DNA of 64,000 nucleotides from Pantoea sp. alder81 (GCF_020179835.1 NZ_JAIUDA010000005.1:310001-374000), one strand, 5' to 3'; numbered from the stretch's first letter, positions 41,466 to 50,927 are shown. Numbers and translations are program-made. Notes: a model not told the origin generated them from the letters alone.

Positions 41466-42845
41466 CTATTTTTTATGTCTGCGGCGCATCAACCACCACA
41501 CCAGCAGTGCAATCACCACCAACACACCGATGCCCACACCGACTTGCGCCAGCATTACCAGCGGAGATGAAGGACCGCCACGACGGATCTCCGCCACTTG
41601 CTCCGGTGAGACGGTCGCTTCAACATTGCCGTAGTGATGCAAGATCCAGTTCGACAGTGTGGCGACTTGCTGATCATCAAGCTGATTCAGTGCGTTCGGC
41701 TGCGAACCAAACGGCGGCATAAACACGTCACCTTCGGCGGTATGACGCTGCACACCGTAAAGAATGGTGGCAATCAGGTTCGACGGATTGCGTTCCGCAG
41801 TAGCACTGTTGTGGAACAGGCTGGGATAAAACGCGTCTTTGGTTCCCTGACCGCTGCTGCCGTGACACGACGCGCAGTTGCCGGAGAACAGGCGAGCACC
41901 TTCATCGCTGGTGGGCGCGCTGAACGCATCACCACGAAACGCCACCAGATTTTCAGCCGCTTTACCCTGTTCGAAGCGCGATGCACCGCTCGCAGGCGCA
42001 TCTTTATCCGTCACGCTGCCCATGTATTCGGCAATCGCAGCCAGATCGGCATCGGATAAGTACTGGAAGCTGTGTGTAATCGCCTCTGCCATGCTGCCAG
42101 CGGCCTGCGCTTTCCCCGCCAGACGGCCGGTCTTAAGGTAGGTGATCAGATCCTGCTGTGACCACTGGCCAATACCACTCACCGCATTGGCGGTGATATT
42201 CGGCGCGAACCACGGGCCGACCTGCGCACCAGTAAAGGCATCACCCTCTTTCTCCTGCATCAGGAATCCGCGTGGCGTGTGGCAAGTGCTACAGTGCGCT
42301 GCGCCATCCACCAGATAACGACCGCGATTCCAGCTGTCAGATTTTGTCGTGTCCGCTGTGTATCCCGGCGCTTTCAGGAACAGCGCGTTCCAGAACATCA
42401 TCGAAAATCGCAGATTCAGTGGGAATGGCAGATGCGTCTCTTCAGTGGTTTGATCCACTGGCTGCACGCCTGACATAAAGTAGGCGTAAAGCGCGTGCAC
42501 ATCTTCATCGGTTAATGTGGCATAAGCGGTGTAGGGCATCGCCGGATACAGGTTGGCGCCGTCAGCCCTGACACCTTTACGTAGCGCATCAGCAAACTGC
42601 TGCTCACTGTACTGACCAATACCCGAAATCTTTGAGGGCGTGATGTTGGTGGCGATGATTTCACCCACCGGAGACTCAATCGCCTTGCCGCCGGCAAAAG
42701 GTTTACCGTGCTCAGCGGTGTGACAGGCAGTGCAGTCCGAGGCTACTGCCAGATATTCGCCCTTCTTTACTAACGCATCGTCAGCCGCATGTGCCGTTCC
42801 GCTCGCCAGTGCCAGAACCAGCGCGATCTGTTTTAGCTTCAACAT
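41466..42845 (-). CDS. Triheme cytochrome c subunit of membrane sugar-acid dehydrogenase, set 1
   Basis: A 459-residue paralogue of the cytochrome at 37963. Signal peptide ending GTAHA, heme sites CTACH (Cys38-Cys41-His42), CSTCH and CASCH, and a C-terminal anchor VGVGIGVLVVIALLVWWLMRRRHKK-type helix. Large conserved blocks with set 2 (ALVKKGEYLAVASDC, FADALRKGVR, HFPLNLRFSMMFWN-like) show the two sets come from one duplication. Confidence 0.92.
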   Translation of the reverse strand: MLKLKQIALVLALASGTAHAADDALVKKGEYLAVASDCTACHTAEHGKPFAGGKAIESPVGEIIATNITPSKISGIGQYSEQQFADALRKGVRADGANLYPAMPYTAYATLTDEDVHALYAYFMSGVQPVDQTTEETHLPFPLNLRFSMMFWNALFLKAPGYTADTTKSDSWNRGRYLVDGAAHCSTCHTPRGFLMQEKEGDAFTGAQVGPWFAPNITANAVSGIGQWSQQDLITYLKTGRLAGKAQAAGSMAEAITHSFQYLSDADLAAIAEYMGSVTDKDAPASGASRFEQGKAAENLVAFRGDAFSAPTSDEGARLFSGNCASCHGSSGQGTKDAFYPSLFHNSATAERNPSNLIATILYGVQRHTAEGDVFMPPFGSQPNALNQLDDQQVATLSNWILHHYGNVEATVSPEQVAEIRRGGPSSPLVMLAQVGVGIGVLVVIALLVWWLMRRRHKK

Positions 42846-42847
42846 GA

Positions 42848-44476
42848 TTACGCCTCCTGAGCCTGTTTAACGATGGCATCCGCCGCTTTGAATGCCAGCG
42901 CCACCATGGTTAAGGTGCTGTTGCCACACGCGGTACTCGCCATGGCTCCCCCGCCCGGCAGGAACAGGTTGTGATGATCGTGGGTACGGCACTCGTTATC
43001 CACCACCGAGTTGGCCGGATCGTTACCCATAATGGTGCCGCCCATGATGTGCTTGCTCTGGTTATATTGTTTCGAGAACTTCTTATCGATGGCGCCCATT
43101 GCTTCTGCAATCTTATCCGCAATCGGTTTGGAGTAATTTTGGTACGAGCGACGCACGTAGTCGCCGACATTGTAGTGAATGGCAGGTTTTGGCAGACCCA
43201 GCCAATCCTTCTTGTCACTCAGCGTCAGACGGTTATTAGCATCGGGCAGAATCTCATGTGCCAGAACGATATCGGCAGTGCAGGCGGTCATACGGCGGAT
43301 CTCTTCATCCAGCGCTTTACCCACCAGCCCTTTTTCCAGTGCACCAAAGGTCACAAAGCGGTTACGCGCAAAGTTGTTGAAACGGAAGTACGCGCCAGCA
43401 TGCTCAGAACGGAAATCACCCTGCGAAGTTTCCATAATGCCGCTGTTCACCACCGGCCCGACACCCGCCCAATAGGGTTCATCCAGCGTGACGGTCATGG
43501 TGATTTGTGGATGATCCATCATGTTGCGACCGACCTGATCGGAGCTGTTGGCAATCCCGTTGGGGTTGCGCGAGTCAGCTGACATCAACAGCAGTTTCGG
43601 CGTCTCCAGCCCGTTACAGGCAATGATGAACAACTTGCCGCTGACGCGATGCGTTTGCTTGTGCTGGTCGTAGTAATGCACCGCTTCGATCTGGTTGCTG
43701 GCGTTGGTTTCGATACGCCACACCACCGCGTTATCGAGGATGGTGGCGCCTTTGGCTTCAAGGCGAGAAAGCGCGGTTGCACCATCATATTTCGCGCCCA
43801 CCGGACACACTGGTACGCAGTTGTTATTGGCGCAGCAGGCTGGACGAGCGTCGTAGGACATGCCGCTGTTGCGCGCCTGTGCAGTCGGGATATTGTGCAG
43901 CCCCAGTTTTTCGCGTACCACTTCGGTAAAGCGGGCTTCACCTGGACCAAACGGCAGCGCAGGCATCGGATAAGGCTTTGAACGCAGCGGCGGCCATTGC
44001 AGAGCCGGATCGTCTGGTCCGCAAATGCCCAGTTTGTATTCTGCGCGCGCGTAGTAAGGCTCAAGCGTCGCGTAATCAAACGCCCAGTCACGCCCCACGC
44101 CATAACGCGAATGCAGCTGCATATCCGCTGGGGTTAAACGCCAGCAGGTACCGGCCCAGTGCCAGGTTGAACCGCCGGCATAGCGCACGTAGCTTTGCGC
44201 ATAAGAGTCTTCGCCGCTCAATTGCAAATAGCCTTTGCCGGGACCCGCCGGTTCCGGGTGCGGCGCCCACTCGCGTGACGGATAGCACTCGATCGGGTTG
44301 CCTTTAGCTGCCAGCGGCAGGTTGCGATAATTTTCTACGATTTCGGCACGCGATACGCGCGGTCCGGCTTCCAGCATCAACACCGGAATACCGGCATCAA
44401 GCAGTTGCTCAGCGATCACCACACCGACCACGCCGGTGCCAACGATCACCACAGGTGACTGAGAAGGAGCTGCCAT
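42848..44476 (-). CDS. GMC-type FAD catalytic subunit of sugar-acid dehydrogenase, set 1
   Basis: A 542-residue flavoprotein: FAD site VVIVGTGVVGVVIAEQLLDAG (residues 9-29), Cys cluster CCANNNCVPVCP near residue 215, and C-terminal SKHIMGGTIMG with the catalytic histidine. It aligns throughout with set 2 but is only moderately similar, so the two sets probably act on different substrates, for example gluconate to 2-ketogluconate and 2-ketogluconate to 2,5-diketogluconate, a pathway known in Pantoea and Erwinia. No signal peptide; export through the partner small subunit. Confidence 0.9.
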   Translation of the reverse strand: MAAPSQSPVVIVGTGVVGVVIAEQLLDAGIPVLMLEAGPRVSRAEIVENYRNLPLAAKGNPIECYPSREWAPHPEPAGPGKGYLQLSGEDSYAQSYVRYAGGSTWHWAGTCWRLTPADMQLHSRYGVGRDWAFDYATLEPYYARAEYKLGICGPDDPALQWPPLRSKPYPMPALPFGPGEARFTEVVREKLGLHNIPTAQARNSGMSYDARPACCANNNCVPVCPVGAKYDGATALSRLEAKGATILDNAVVWRIETNASNQIEAVHYYDQHKQTHRVSGKLFIIACNGLETPKLLLMSADSRNPNGIANSSDQVGRNMMDHPQITMTVTLDEPYWAGVGPVVNSGIMETSQGDFRSEHAGAYFRFNNFARNRFVTFGALEKGLVGKALDEEIRRMTACTADIVLAHEILPDANNRLTLSDKKDWLGLPKPAIHYNVGDYVRRSYQNYSKPIADKIAEAMGAIDKKFSKQYNQSKHIMGGTIMGNDPANSVVDNECRTHDHHNLFLPGGGAMASTACGNSTLTMVALAFKAADAIVKQAQEA

Positions 44477-44496
44477 GTTTTGTCTTCTTTTAGTGG

Positions 44497-45036
44497 TCAG
44501 AATTGCGGTACGGGAAGAACCGGAGTGTTAGCGCGCTGCCAGTTATTTGGCCCACTGATGCCGTAAGACGGGATCGTGATGGTATCCATCGTGGTGTGCC
44601 AGGTTAGCGCTTGTTCAAAAGCAAAAGCTTTTGCCGAGCGTTTCGGTTCGAGACAGCCGGTGTACCAACCAAAAATGATTTTGTGCGCCAACGCCTGCAA
44701 GTCGCCTTGCGGAATCGCTGGGAAGAAATCTTCCACAATCTGCGCCTTATTGGCTTTGGCAATCGCCAGCAGATGATTGAGATTTGCCATCAAGTCAGGT
44801 TGTTCAAGTTCTAACAGCGCCAGCATGCGCTGCCCGACCGCATCATCCAGTTTATGGTTGACCAGAAGACGTGATATCTGCATGAAAGGAATGAAATTTT
44901 TCGACGAGTCTGCAAACGCCAATCGCGGAAGCGCCGAGGTGATCAGGCCGCCAGCCACGATCACTGCGCCGGAAAGTAATACTCTCCGACGTGACAACTG
45001 GACCTCGCCGAGTGGCAGGTCTTGCGAAGTACTCAT
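44497..45036 (-). CDS. Tat-exported small subunit of sugar-acid dehydrogenase, set 1
   Basis: A 179-residue subunit 3 protein with a twin-arginine signal (SRRRVLLSGAVIVAGGLITSALPRLAFA) and the conserved FMQISRLLVNHKLDDAVGQRMLALLELEQPDLMANL domain. ATG 45036 has AGGGA seven bases upstream; the in-frame extension to 45135 is not protein-like. First gene of the six-gene dehydrogenase run, so the promoter should lie in the 45037-45353 gap, which is AT-rich and contains an A8 run (45086-45093) but no recognisable operator. Confidence 0.88.
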   Translation of the reverse strand: MSTSQDLPLGEVQLSRRRVLLSGAVIVAGGLITSALPRLAFADSSKNFIPFMQISRLLVNHKLDDAVGQRMLALLELEQPDLMANLNHLLAIAKANKAQIVEDFFPAIPQGDLQALAHKIIFGWYTGCLEPKRSAKAFAFEQALTWHTTMDTITIPSYGISGPNNWQRANTPVLPVPQF

Positions 45037-45353
45037 GGTGTATCCCTGGTTAGTGACACGCTCAAAATCCCCCGTCACACGGAGGAAAAAAAATCTAATT
45101 GTTTGATATATCTTAAAACACCCGAAGATTAACAATCACGCAACGCAACGTTAATCAGATACCTTAGAAACACACGGGTTTTTAATATAATAAATAGATC
45201 CTAAACAAAATCCATACGTAATGATGTTTTCGAATCAAAAATGAGTGGGATTGGGCAGGGGAAACGATGATGTAATCATTTTGAGTGATGTAAGTCGCAG
45301 TAAATCTTTAACAAAATGCGATTGAGACAGGGTTGGGCTGAAAGAGCGAGCTT

Positions 45354-45384
45354 AAAAAAGCCGCCCTCTTTATGAGATAGCGGC
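45354..45384 (-). terminator. Terminator after the sugar-isomerase gene
   Basis: GCCGC (45360-45364) pairs with GCGGC (45380-45384); read on the minus strand the stem is followed by CTTTTTT. It ends the polyol operon before the dehydrogenase promoter. It also separates the two minus-strand units. Confidence 0.75.
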
Positions 45385-45400
45385 CTTAATTTGATAAAAC

Positions 45401-46342
45401 CTACTGACTCAGCGTTGCGTTCAGCGCATCGATCGAAGTCTGCAAACCGGCTTCCACACTCATGGTGAGGTCCTCCATCTCCAGCGACACATCACCGTTG
45501 TAGCCCGTCATACGCAGTACAGAGAAGAACTCTTTCCACCACTTCAGGTCTTGTCCGCATCCCACCGCGACATAGTTCCAGGTCCGCGTTTTGGTGTTGG
45601 TTACCGGCTGGTACTCCATCAACCCATCGATATCTGCCAGCCCGCGCTCGATACGGGCGTCTTTACCGTGTACGTGGAACACCGCCCCTTCCAACTTGCG
45701 TGCCGCAGCAATCGGATCGGCGCCCATGGCAATCAGGTGTGAGGGATCGAGGTTCATGCCAATCATCTCATCCACTTCGTGACGCAAGCGCAGCAGCGTG
45801 GACGGGTTGTACACCAACTGGCACGGAAACTCTTCGATGGCGATTTGCTCAACGCCATGCTGTTTAGCGTGCTGAACGAACTTTTTCCACCATGGAATTG
45901 CTACGTCGTTCCACTGATAATCGATCACCCCCGGCATGTAATCTGGCCACGAGATTGTCGAGGTGATCCAGTTCGGCACACGATCCTCAGGCCCTCCACC
46001 CGGCAGGCCGCTCATCATCACAATCTTCTTCACACCCAGCTTGCCCGCCAGCTCTACCGCACGATAACTGCTTTTAGTGTGCGTCTCACCCAGTTCGCCT
46101 GGCGCCAGCGGGTTGCCCGAGCAGTTAAGCGCGACGATGCGCATCTCACGTTCCGCCAACTCCTGCTTGAACTTCTCCAGCTTTTCCGGTGATGACAATA
46201 ACGCCTCTGTATCGACGTGCGGGCACGGAGACCATCCGCCCGCCGTCATTTCAACGCCATCAATACCGTAACTTTTGACTTTATCCAGCATCGCCGCGAA
46301 GGGTAAATCCGCCAGAACGTCAGTGCATAATGCGAGTTTCAT
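45401..46342 (-). CDS. Sugar phosphate isomerase/epimerase-family enzyme (IolE/IolI type)
   Basis: A 313-residue AP-endonuclease-2-like TIM barrel: MKLALCTDVLADLPFAAMLDKVKSYGIDGVEMTAGGWSPC at the N-terminus, IVALNCSGNPLAPGE, GMNLDPSHLIAMGADPI and AVFHVHGKDA with metal-binding His/Glu/Asp residues. Families of this fold include inosose isomerase/dehydratase and xylose isomerase relatives. Last gene of the polyol operon; probably converts the ketone made by the MocA-type dehydrogenase. Confidence 0.85.
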   Translation of the reverse strand: MKLALCTDVLADLPFAAMLDKVKSYGIDGVEMTAGGWSPCPHVDTEALLSSPEKLEKFKQELAEREMRIVALNCSGNPLAPGELGETHTKSSYRAVELAGKLGVKKIVMMSGLPGGGPEDRVPNWITSTISWPDYMPGVIDYQWNDVAIPWWKKFVQHAKQHGVEQIAIEEFPCQLVYNPSTLLRLRHEVDEMIGMNLDPSHLIAMGADPIAAARKLEGAVFHVHGKDARIERGLADIDGLMEYQPVTNTKTRTWNYVAVGCGQDLKWWKEFFSVLRMTGYNGDVSLEMEDLTMSVEAGLQTSIDALNATLSQ

Positions 46343-46370
46343 TATTTAATCCTTTTAATTGGAGCGTTAA

Positions 46371-46799
46371 TTACGCTTTCTCGAAGTGTTCAATAAATTC
46401 TTGTTTGGTTTTTGCGCTGGCTAATAAGGTGGTTTTCACTTCATCACCTAACAGATCGGCAATATTGGCCAGCACTGAGATATGTTCATTTTCAGTTGCG
46501 GCCACCGCCACCACGATAAATACCACCTTCCCCGCTCCCCAACTCACACCATGGGGAAACTGGAAAACCTGAACACCGGTTTTAATCACCAGGTCGAGGT
46601 TCTCTTTTGCGCAATGTGGAAAAGCAATGCCCGCGCCAATATAGGTGGAGACGCTTTTTTCACGCGCTAACATACCGTGTAAAAAACCGGGTTTGACATA
46701 GCCCGCCTGTTCTAATGCAGTCGCGGCAATCTCAATTGCTTCATTTTTATTGGCTGCCCGACATTGCAAATGCAGCGCATCTTCTGTCAGTTTCAACAT
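46371..46799 (-). CDS. Orphan PTS EIIA domain (fructose/mannitol type)
   Basis: A 142-residue stand-alone EIIA of the fructose/mannitol/nitrogen family. The phosphorylation histidine is His62 in GAGIAFPHC (family motif PH(G/C)). Central ENLDLVIKTGVQVFQFPHGVSWG and a C-terminal LANIADLLGDEVKTTLLASAKTKQEFIEHF complete the fold. There is no EIIB or EIIC gene here; the neighbouring importer is an MFS protein. It may serve as a phosphorylation-dependent regulator rather than a transport component. Between isomerase and dehydrogenase genes, same operon. Confidence 0.87.
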   Translation of the reverse strand: MLKLTEDALHLQCRAANKNEAIEIAATALEQAGYVKPGFLHGMLAREKSVSTYIGAGIAFPHCAKENLDLVIKTGVQVFQFPHGVSWGAGKVVFIVVAVAATENEHISVLANIADLLGDEVKTTLLASAKTKQEFIEHFEKA

Positions 46800-46834
46800 A
46801 TTTAACTCCTCACGTATCGCGAGACGTCCGGCTA

Positions 46835-47845
46835 TTAACGATAAAGCGTCGGTTGTTCTGGGATCACCACCTGATGTTTTTCGCCATCTTGCAGTGAAGC
46901 CAGACCCGCATCACAGACCAGCGCCACCACGTAACCATCCCAGGAGGAAGGACCGCTCATTTCGCGCCCGTCACGCACGCTATCCACGAAGTGCTGCACT
47001 TCATGGTCGTAAGCGGTCGCGAAACGTTCCATACAGGATTGCGCGATGTGATGGGCATTGCCGTTGAGCGAACGCGTGCTGATAAACTGCTGTTCTGTCA
47101 GGGCAGCAATGGCATTCTCACCAATCACTTCACAGCGAATGTCATAGCCGTAATGACAGTTAACGAACAGCTCATCATCAATCCGCACGCCAGATTCGGT
47201 TTCGAAGATCACGATTAAGGGATCCTGCAAGTGAGGCAGTGCGCGGCTGGTTTTCTTACGCGGTTTGTCCACGCGTACCGAGGTGATGTTCTCATTCAGC
47301 AAGTAGCGAATGATGTCGATTTCGTGAGTGGCAGAATCATTGACGGCCATCTCCAACGTATAGCTCTCAGGCAAGGAAGGGTTACGGTGCGCGCAGTGAA
47401 TCAGCATAATGTCGCCCAATTCGCCGCCATCAATTGACTGCTTCAGCGCCTGATAACCGGGATCGAACCGGCGCATAAAGCCCAATTGCAATAGACGCTT
47501 GCCGGCCTTCACTTCTGCATCGATAATTTCTTTTGATTCATCGGCTGTTGGCGTGAGCGGTTTTTCGCAAAACACCGGTTTACCCGCGTTAAATGCCGCC
47601 AGAATTTGTGCTTTATGTACCGGGCCGATTGAGCTGATAAATACCGCGTCGACTAATTCAGAATGAATCATCTCTTCCGCATCATAAAAAGCGGTAGCAC
47701 CAAACTCACTGGCAACCGCATCCGCTGCGGCGTGGTTAATATCGCAAACTGCAGTGACCTGCGCGCCGGAAATAACATTGTTGAAGCGTTTCAGATGGTC
47801 TCGGCCAATCATGCCCAGACCAATCAAACCGATTTTGACAGTCAT
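46835..47845 (-). CDS. Gfo/Idh/MocA-family dehydrogenase (inositol 2-dehydrogenase-like)
   Basis: A 336-residue NAD-dependent oxidoreductase: N-terminal Rossmann motif IGLIGLGMIGRDHLKRF, FCEKPLTPT (the EKP motif with the catalytic Lys), and NDSATHEIDIIRYLL holding the catalytic Asp/His pair (DSATHEID). This matches IolG-type myo-inositol dehydrogenases, although other polyols or sugar substrates are possible. Starts 15 bases after the transporter stop codon. Confidence 0.87.
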   Translation of the reverse strand: MTVKIGLIGLGMIGRDHLKRFNNVISGAQVTAVCDINHAAADAVASEFGATAFYDAEEMIHSELVDAVFISSIGPVHKAQILAAFNAGKPVFCEKPLTPTADESKEIIDAEVKAGKRLLQLGFMRRFDPGYQALKQSIDGGELGDIMLIHCAHRNPSLPESYTLEMAVNDSATHEIDIIRYLLNENITSVRVDKPRKKTSRALPHLQDPLIVIFETESGVRIDDELFVNCHYGYDIRCEVIGENAIAALTEQQFISTRSLNGNAHHIAQSCMERFATAYDHEVQHFVDSVRDGREMSGPSSWDGYVVALVCDAGLASLQDGEKHQVVIPEQPTLYR

Positions 47846-47860
47846 TAATATATCCTCAGG

Positions 47861-49270
47861 TTAAAAGCGGAATTTCTTTTCAATCTGTTCTAAGGTCAGG
47901 CCACGTGTTTCCGGCAGATATTTCACCAGCAGGATAAGCATGACAACGTTGGTGGCACCGAAGAAACCGAAGGTCATGCCGCCACCGTAATGGCTCAGCA
48001 AATAGGGGAAGATAGATTGGATAATAAAGTCGAAGATCCACAGACCAAATACCGCGAAGCCCATGCCCACGCCGCGCATTCTCAACGGATAAATTTCGGC
48101 TAACATCAGCCAGAATACCGGGGCGATCCAGCCCTGCATAAACACCAAAAATACCAGCATTAAGCCGAGAATAACGTAGGGTGCATTAGCAAAGTTGGCA
48201 TGCAGCGTATCAATGCCGTTGACGGTTTCAGTGTGGAAGAAGAATTTGAACGCCAGGCCAATCAACACCAGACTGACGGTCACACCCGCCTGGCCCGTGA
48301 AGAACATTCTGCGACGTGAATGTTTACCAATCAGCGCCATCCCCAGCAGCGTAGCCAGTACGGAAATAATCCCATTGGCCACCGCGCCGGTTACCGCTGC
48401 TGCGTCACCCAGTCCGGTGGCTTTCAACACCGTTGGCGCGTAATACATGATGGTATTGACCCCGGTCACACGCGTTGCCAGCACGATCATCAAACCAATC
48501 AGCACCAGTTGAATGACCCACCGGTTTTGGAGTTCTGCGAACAGGTTAAATTTCACCTGATCCGCCTTAACGATCTGCTGAATCTCCTTCACTTCGCGGT
48601 CCACCTCTTCTGGCAGACGCAACGTTTTCAGCACCTTCACGGCTTTATCCGTTTCCCCCCGACGAATAAAGAAACGCGGGGATTCGGGCATCATCAGCAT
48701 ACCCATCCACAGAATTGCGCCTGGCAATGCGGGGATGGCCAGCATAATGCGCCAGTTATGCTGCATCTCCGGATACAAGTTCACAATCGCGGCATTGACG
48801 GAGTACGCCAGGAATTGCCCGGTCACGATCATTAATTCGTTTACCGTGACCAATCTTTCACGTTGATCGGCGCGGGCTAGCTCGGAAATATAAATGGGAA
48901 CCGTGACCGAGGCGCAACCCACTGCTAATCCCAAAATAAAACGGGCCACAATCATGGATGGCACATCCCAGGCAAAAGCGGTACCCAGTGCGCCAAACAT
49001 AAAGATCGCCGCAACCCATAAAAGATTTTTACGCCTTCCCTGTTTATCCGATAAATAACCACCGAAGAGCGATCCCAGTGCCGCACCAAATAACAGGAAT
49101 GAGGTGATAAAGCCTTCCTGAGTTGGCGTCAGATTCAAATCATACTTCATGAAGATCAGCGCACCGGAAATAACACCGGTATCGTAACCGAAGCACAAAC
49201 CACCTATCGTTGAAACGATAGTGATTAACCGCATGCGCTGAGGGTTTTGCAGGTTAGTTTTATTATACAT
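47861..49270 (-). CDS. MFS sugar/polyol:H+ symporter (IolT/XylE-like)
   Basis: A 469-residue sugar-porter family protein with twelve helices: GGLCFGYDTGVISGALIFM in helix 1, GYLSDKQGRRKNLL between helices 2 and 3, PESPRFFIRRG after helix 6, YYAPTVLKATG in helix 7, and PETRGLTLEQIEKKF at the C-terminus. The motifs (R-X-G-R-R, PESPR, PETRG) are those of IolT/XylE/AraE. First gene of a four-gene operon with dehydrogenase, EIIA and isomerase; myo-inositol or a related polyol is the likely cargo. Confidence 0.9.
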   Translation of the reverse strand: MYNKTNLQNPQRMRLITIVSTIGGLCFGYDTGVISGALIFMKYDLNLTPTQEGFITSFLLFGAALGSLFGGYLSDKQGRRKNLLWVAAIFMFGALGTAFAWDVPSMIVARFILGLAVGCASVTVPIYISELARADQRERLVTVNELMIVTGQFLAYSVNAAIVNLYPEMQHNWRIMLAIPALPGAILWMGMLMMPESPRFFIRRGETDKAVKVLKTLRLPEEVDREVKEIQQIVKADQVKFNLFAELQNRWVIQLVLIGLMIVLATRVTGVNTIMYYAPTVLKATGLGDAAAVTGAVANGIISVLATLLGMALIGKHSRRRMFFTGQAGVTVSLVLIGLAFKFFFHTETVNGIDTLHANFANAPYVILGLMLVFLVFMQGWIAPVFWLMLAEIYPLRMRGVGMGFAVFGLWIFDFIIQSIFPYLLSHYGGGMTFGFFGATNVVMLILLVKYLPETRGLTLEQIEKKFRF

Positions 49271-50035
49271 AGCTGTTCCATCTGGTTGTAAGGTAACACC
49301 GTTGCAAGCCGTATTATGGGTCAGTGATAGCTAATGCGTTTTACGCAGCCTGAATCAAAAAATTTATTTAATAAAAAAATGAGATTTATTATTTTCTGAC
49401 AACGCTGAACACGCTGTAAGTCCCCTTATCGTTGCAACAACGTTATAACAAGGTGAATTCTAAAAACTAGCGGTGTTCTGCTGCATGATTTTACAGCGTG
49501 CGCAGGATCAAATATTTAAAGAAAGAATCATAAAAACCAGTGATAACACTCACAACACCACCATTACGCATTGACATAGCAAGAATGGAGATAGCTTAAA
49601 ACATGTGATTCAGACAGGTATTTACGGGTTATCTTGATGACATCAAAAGTCCCTTCATACGGGAATTTAAGGTGAGCCCTTCAATTAATCAGAGATTAAA
49701 CTCATTATTTATCGTCAGGCGCCAAAAGCAATCTTGATGACATTTGAGAAAAGCTCAACAAATTAACCCTGGTAACGATAAGCACATCATTTTTTCTCTT
49801 CATAAAAATGCTGTATTTTTTCCGTTGTAACAAACCGCCATCTACCTCAAAAGTGTGATGGAGATCTAATTTAGTTTTTCTGGTAAGCCCTCAATAACAA
49901 AAATCGAGACTTTAACTTTCCCTAAAAGAATTAATCATAATATTATCAATACATTACACATTCTTAAAAAGCAAAATTGATGATTACGAGATCCTGAACT
50001 CATGTAAGAATAGCGGCATACCAATAGGAGCAATC
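49271..50035. promoter_or_regulatory. 765-bp divergent regulatory region of the polyol operon
   Basis: No gene is visible in this AT-rich stretch between the transporter and the AraC regulator. It contains the 13-bp direct repeat ATCTTGATGACAT at 49631-49643 and 49731-49743, exactly 100 bp apart and in the same orientation, which could be paired activator sites acting through a DNA loop. An imperfect CRP-like TGTGATGGAGATCTAA lies near 49855. A promoter-like TAATAT at 49938 precedes the AraC gene. Confidence 0.45.
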
Positions 50036-50905
50036 ATGATTACCTTTTGCCTGAACGAACATCCTTCCGCCCGTGGATTCGATACCAGTTTACGTCCTCG
50101 TCTGGCGTTTATGTGCAGAGCAGAAGGTCAGGAAGAAGCCATTCCACGCGTCATGCATAAACATGATGACCGCTTCGAAGTGATGTTTATTCGCTCGGGG
50201 AGTGGGATTTATAACATTGATGGGCGTGGTTATAACGTTAAGAAAGGCGACATCCTCCTTTTCAACGCCAATGTGTTACACGATGAAAGCCCGGATGCGA
50301 CAGAAAATTTATTGATATTCAGCTGCGGCGTCGAACAATTAAAGGTCGATGGCTTGCCTGTTAACGTTCTCACCACCCGTGCACAGCCCGCCGTAATGCC
50401 TGCTGGTGAGTTTTATGATGAGGTTTGCCAGTTGTTCGATCAGATGTGGGCGCACGTTAACAGCAAACGTGTTTATAGTGCAGAAATTGGCGATCATTTG
50501 CTCAGTGTTTTACTGCTACTGTGCCGGAATATTTGGATCGAAAACAAACAAGAGCAAGAGAGCAATAGTATGCTCTTAGGCCAGCGCATCAAAGATTATA
50601 TTGATAATCACTATAAAGAAGATATTGCGTTGAGTTCGATTACTGCAGCCTTGAATATGAATCAGTTTTATCTCGCACACGTTTTTAAAGACTATTCGGG
50701 TTATTCACCCAAGCAGTATCAAACCCGCCGTAGAATTGGTGAAGCGCAAAATTTATTATTGAGTACGAGTCTGGGTGTCACTGAAGTGGCAAACGCAGTG
50801 GGTTATGATAACGTCAACAACTTCCATCGCATCTTTCATAATCTTGTCGGCATTCCGCCTGCGCGTTATAAAAAATTCTGGTTGACCGGACAAATAAATC
50901 GCTAA
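50036..50905 (+). CDS. AraC-family regulator with cupin N-domain
   Basis: A 289-residue regulator: N-terminal cupin-like ligand domain (about 25-105; DDRFEVMFIRSGSGIYNIDGRGYNVKKGDILLFNANVLHDESPD) and a C-terminal HTH_18 domain with DIALSSITAALNMNQFYLAHVFKDYSGYSPKQYQTRRRIGEA and VTEVANAVGYDNVNNFHRIFHNLVG. The RBS AGGAG sits before ATG 50036. Divergent from the polyol operon, which it most likely activates when its sugar ligand binds. Confidence 0.9.
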   Translation: MITFCLNEHPSARGFDTSLRPRLAFMCRAEGQEEAIPRVMHKHDDRFEVMFIRSGSGIYNIDGRGYNVKKGDILLFNANVLHDESPDATENLLIFSCGVEQLKVDGLPVNVLTTRAQPAVMPAGEFYDEVCQLFDQMWAHVNSKRVYSAEIGDHLLSVLLLLCRNIWIENKQEQESNSMLLGQRIKDYIDNHYKEDIALSSITAALNMNQFYLAHVFKDYSGYSPKQYQTRRRIGEAQNLLLSTSLGVTEVANAVGYDNVNNFHRIFHNLVGIPPARYKKFWLTGQINR

Positions 50906-50927
50906 ATCACGGTTCTTCTGAAAGCAA

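Noticed and set aside
42971..43582. A 203-residue plus-strand frame opposite the set 1 FAD subunit
   Set aside because: Antisense shadow of a clearly coding region, with no ribosome site and no domain.
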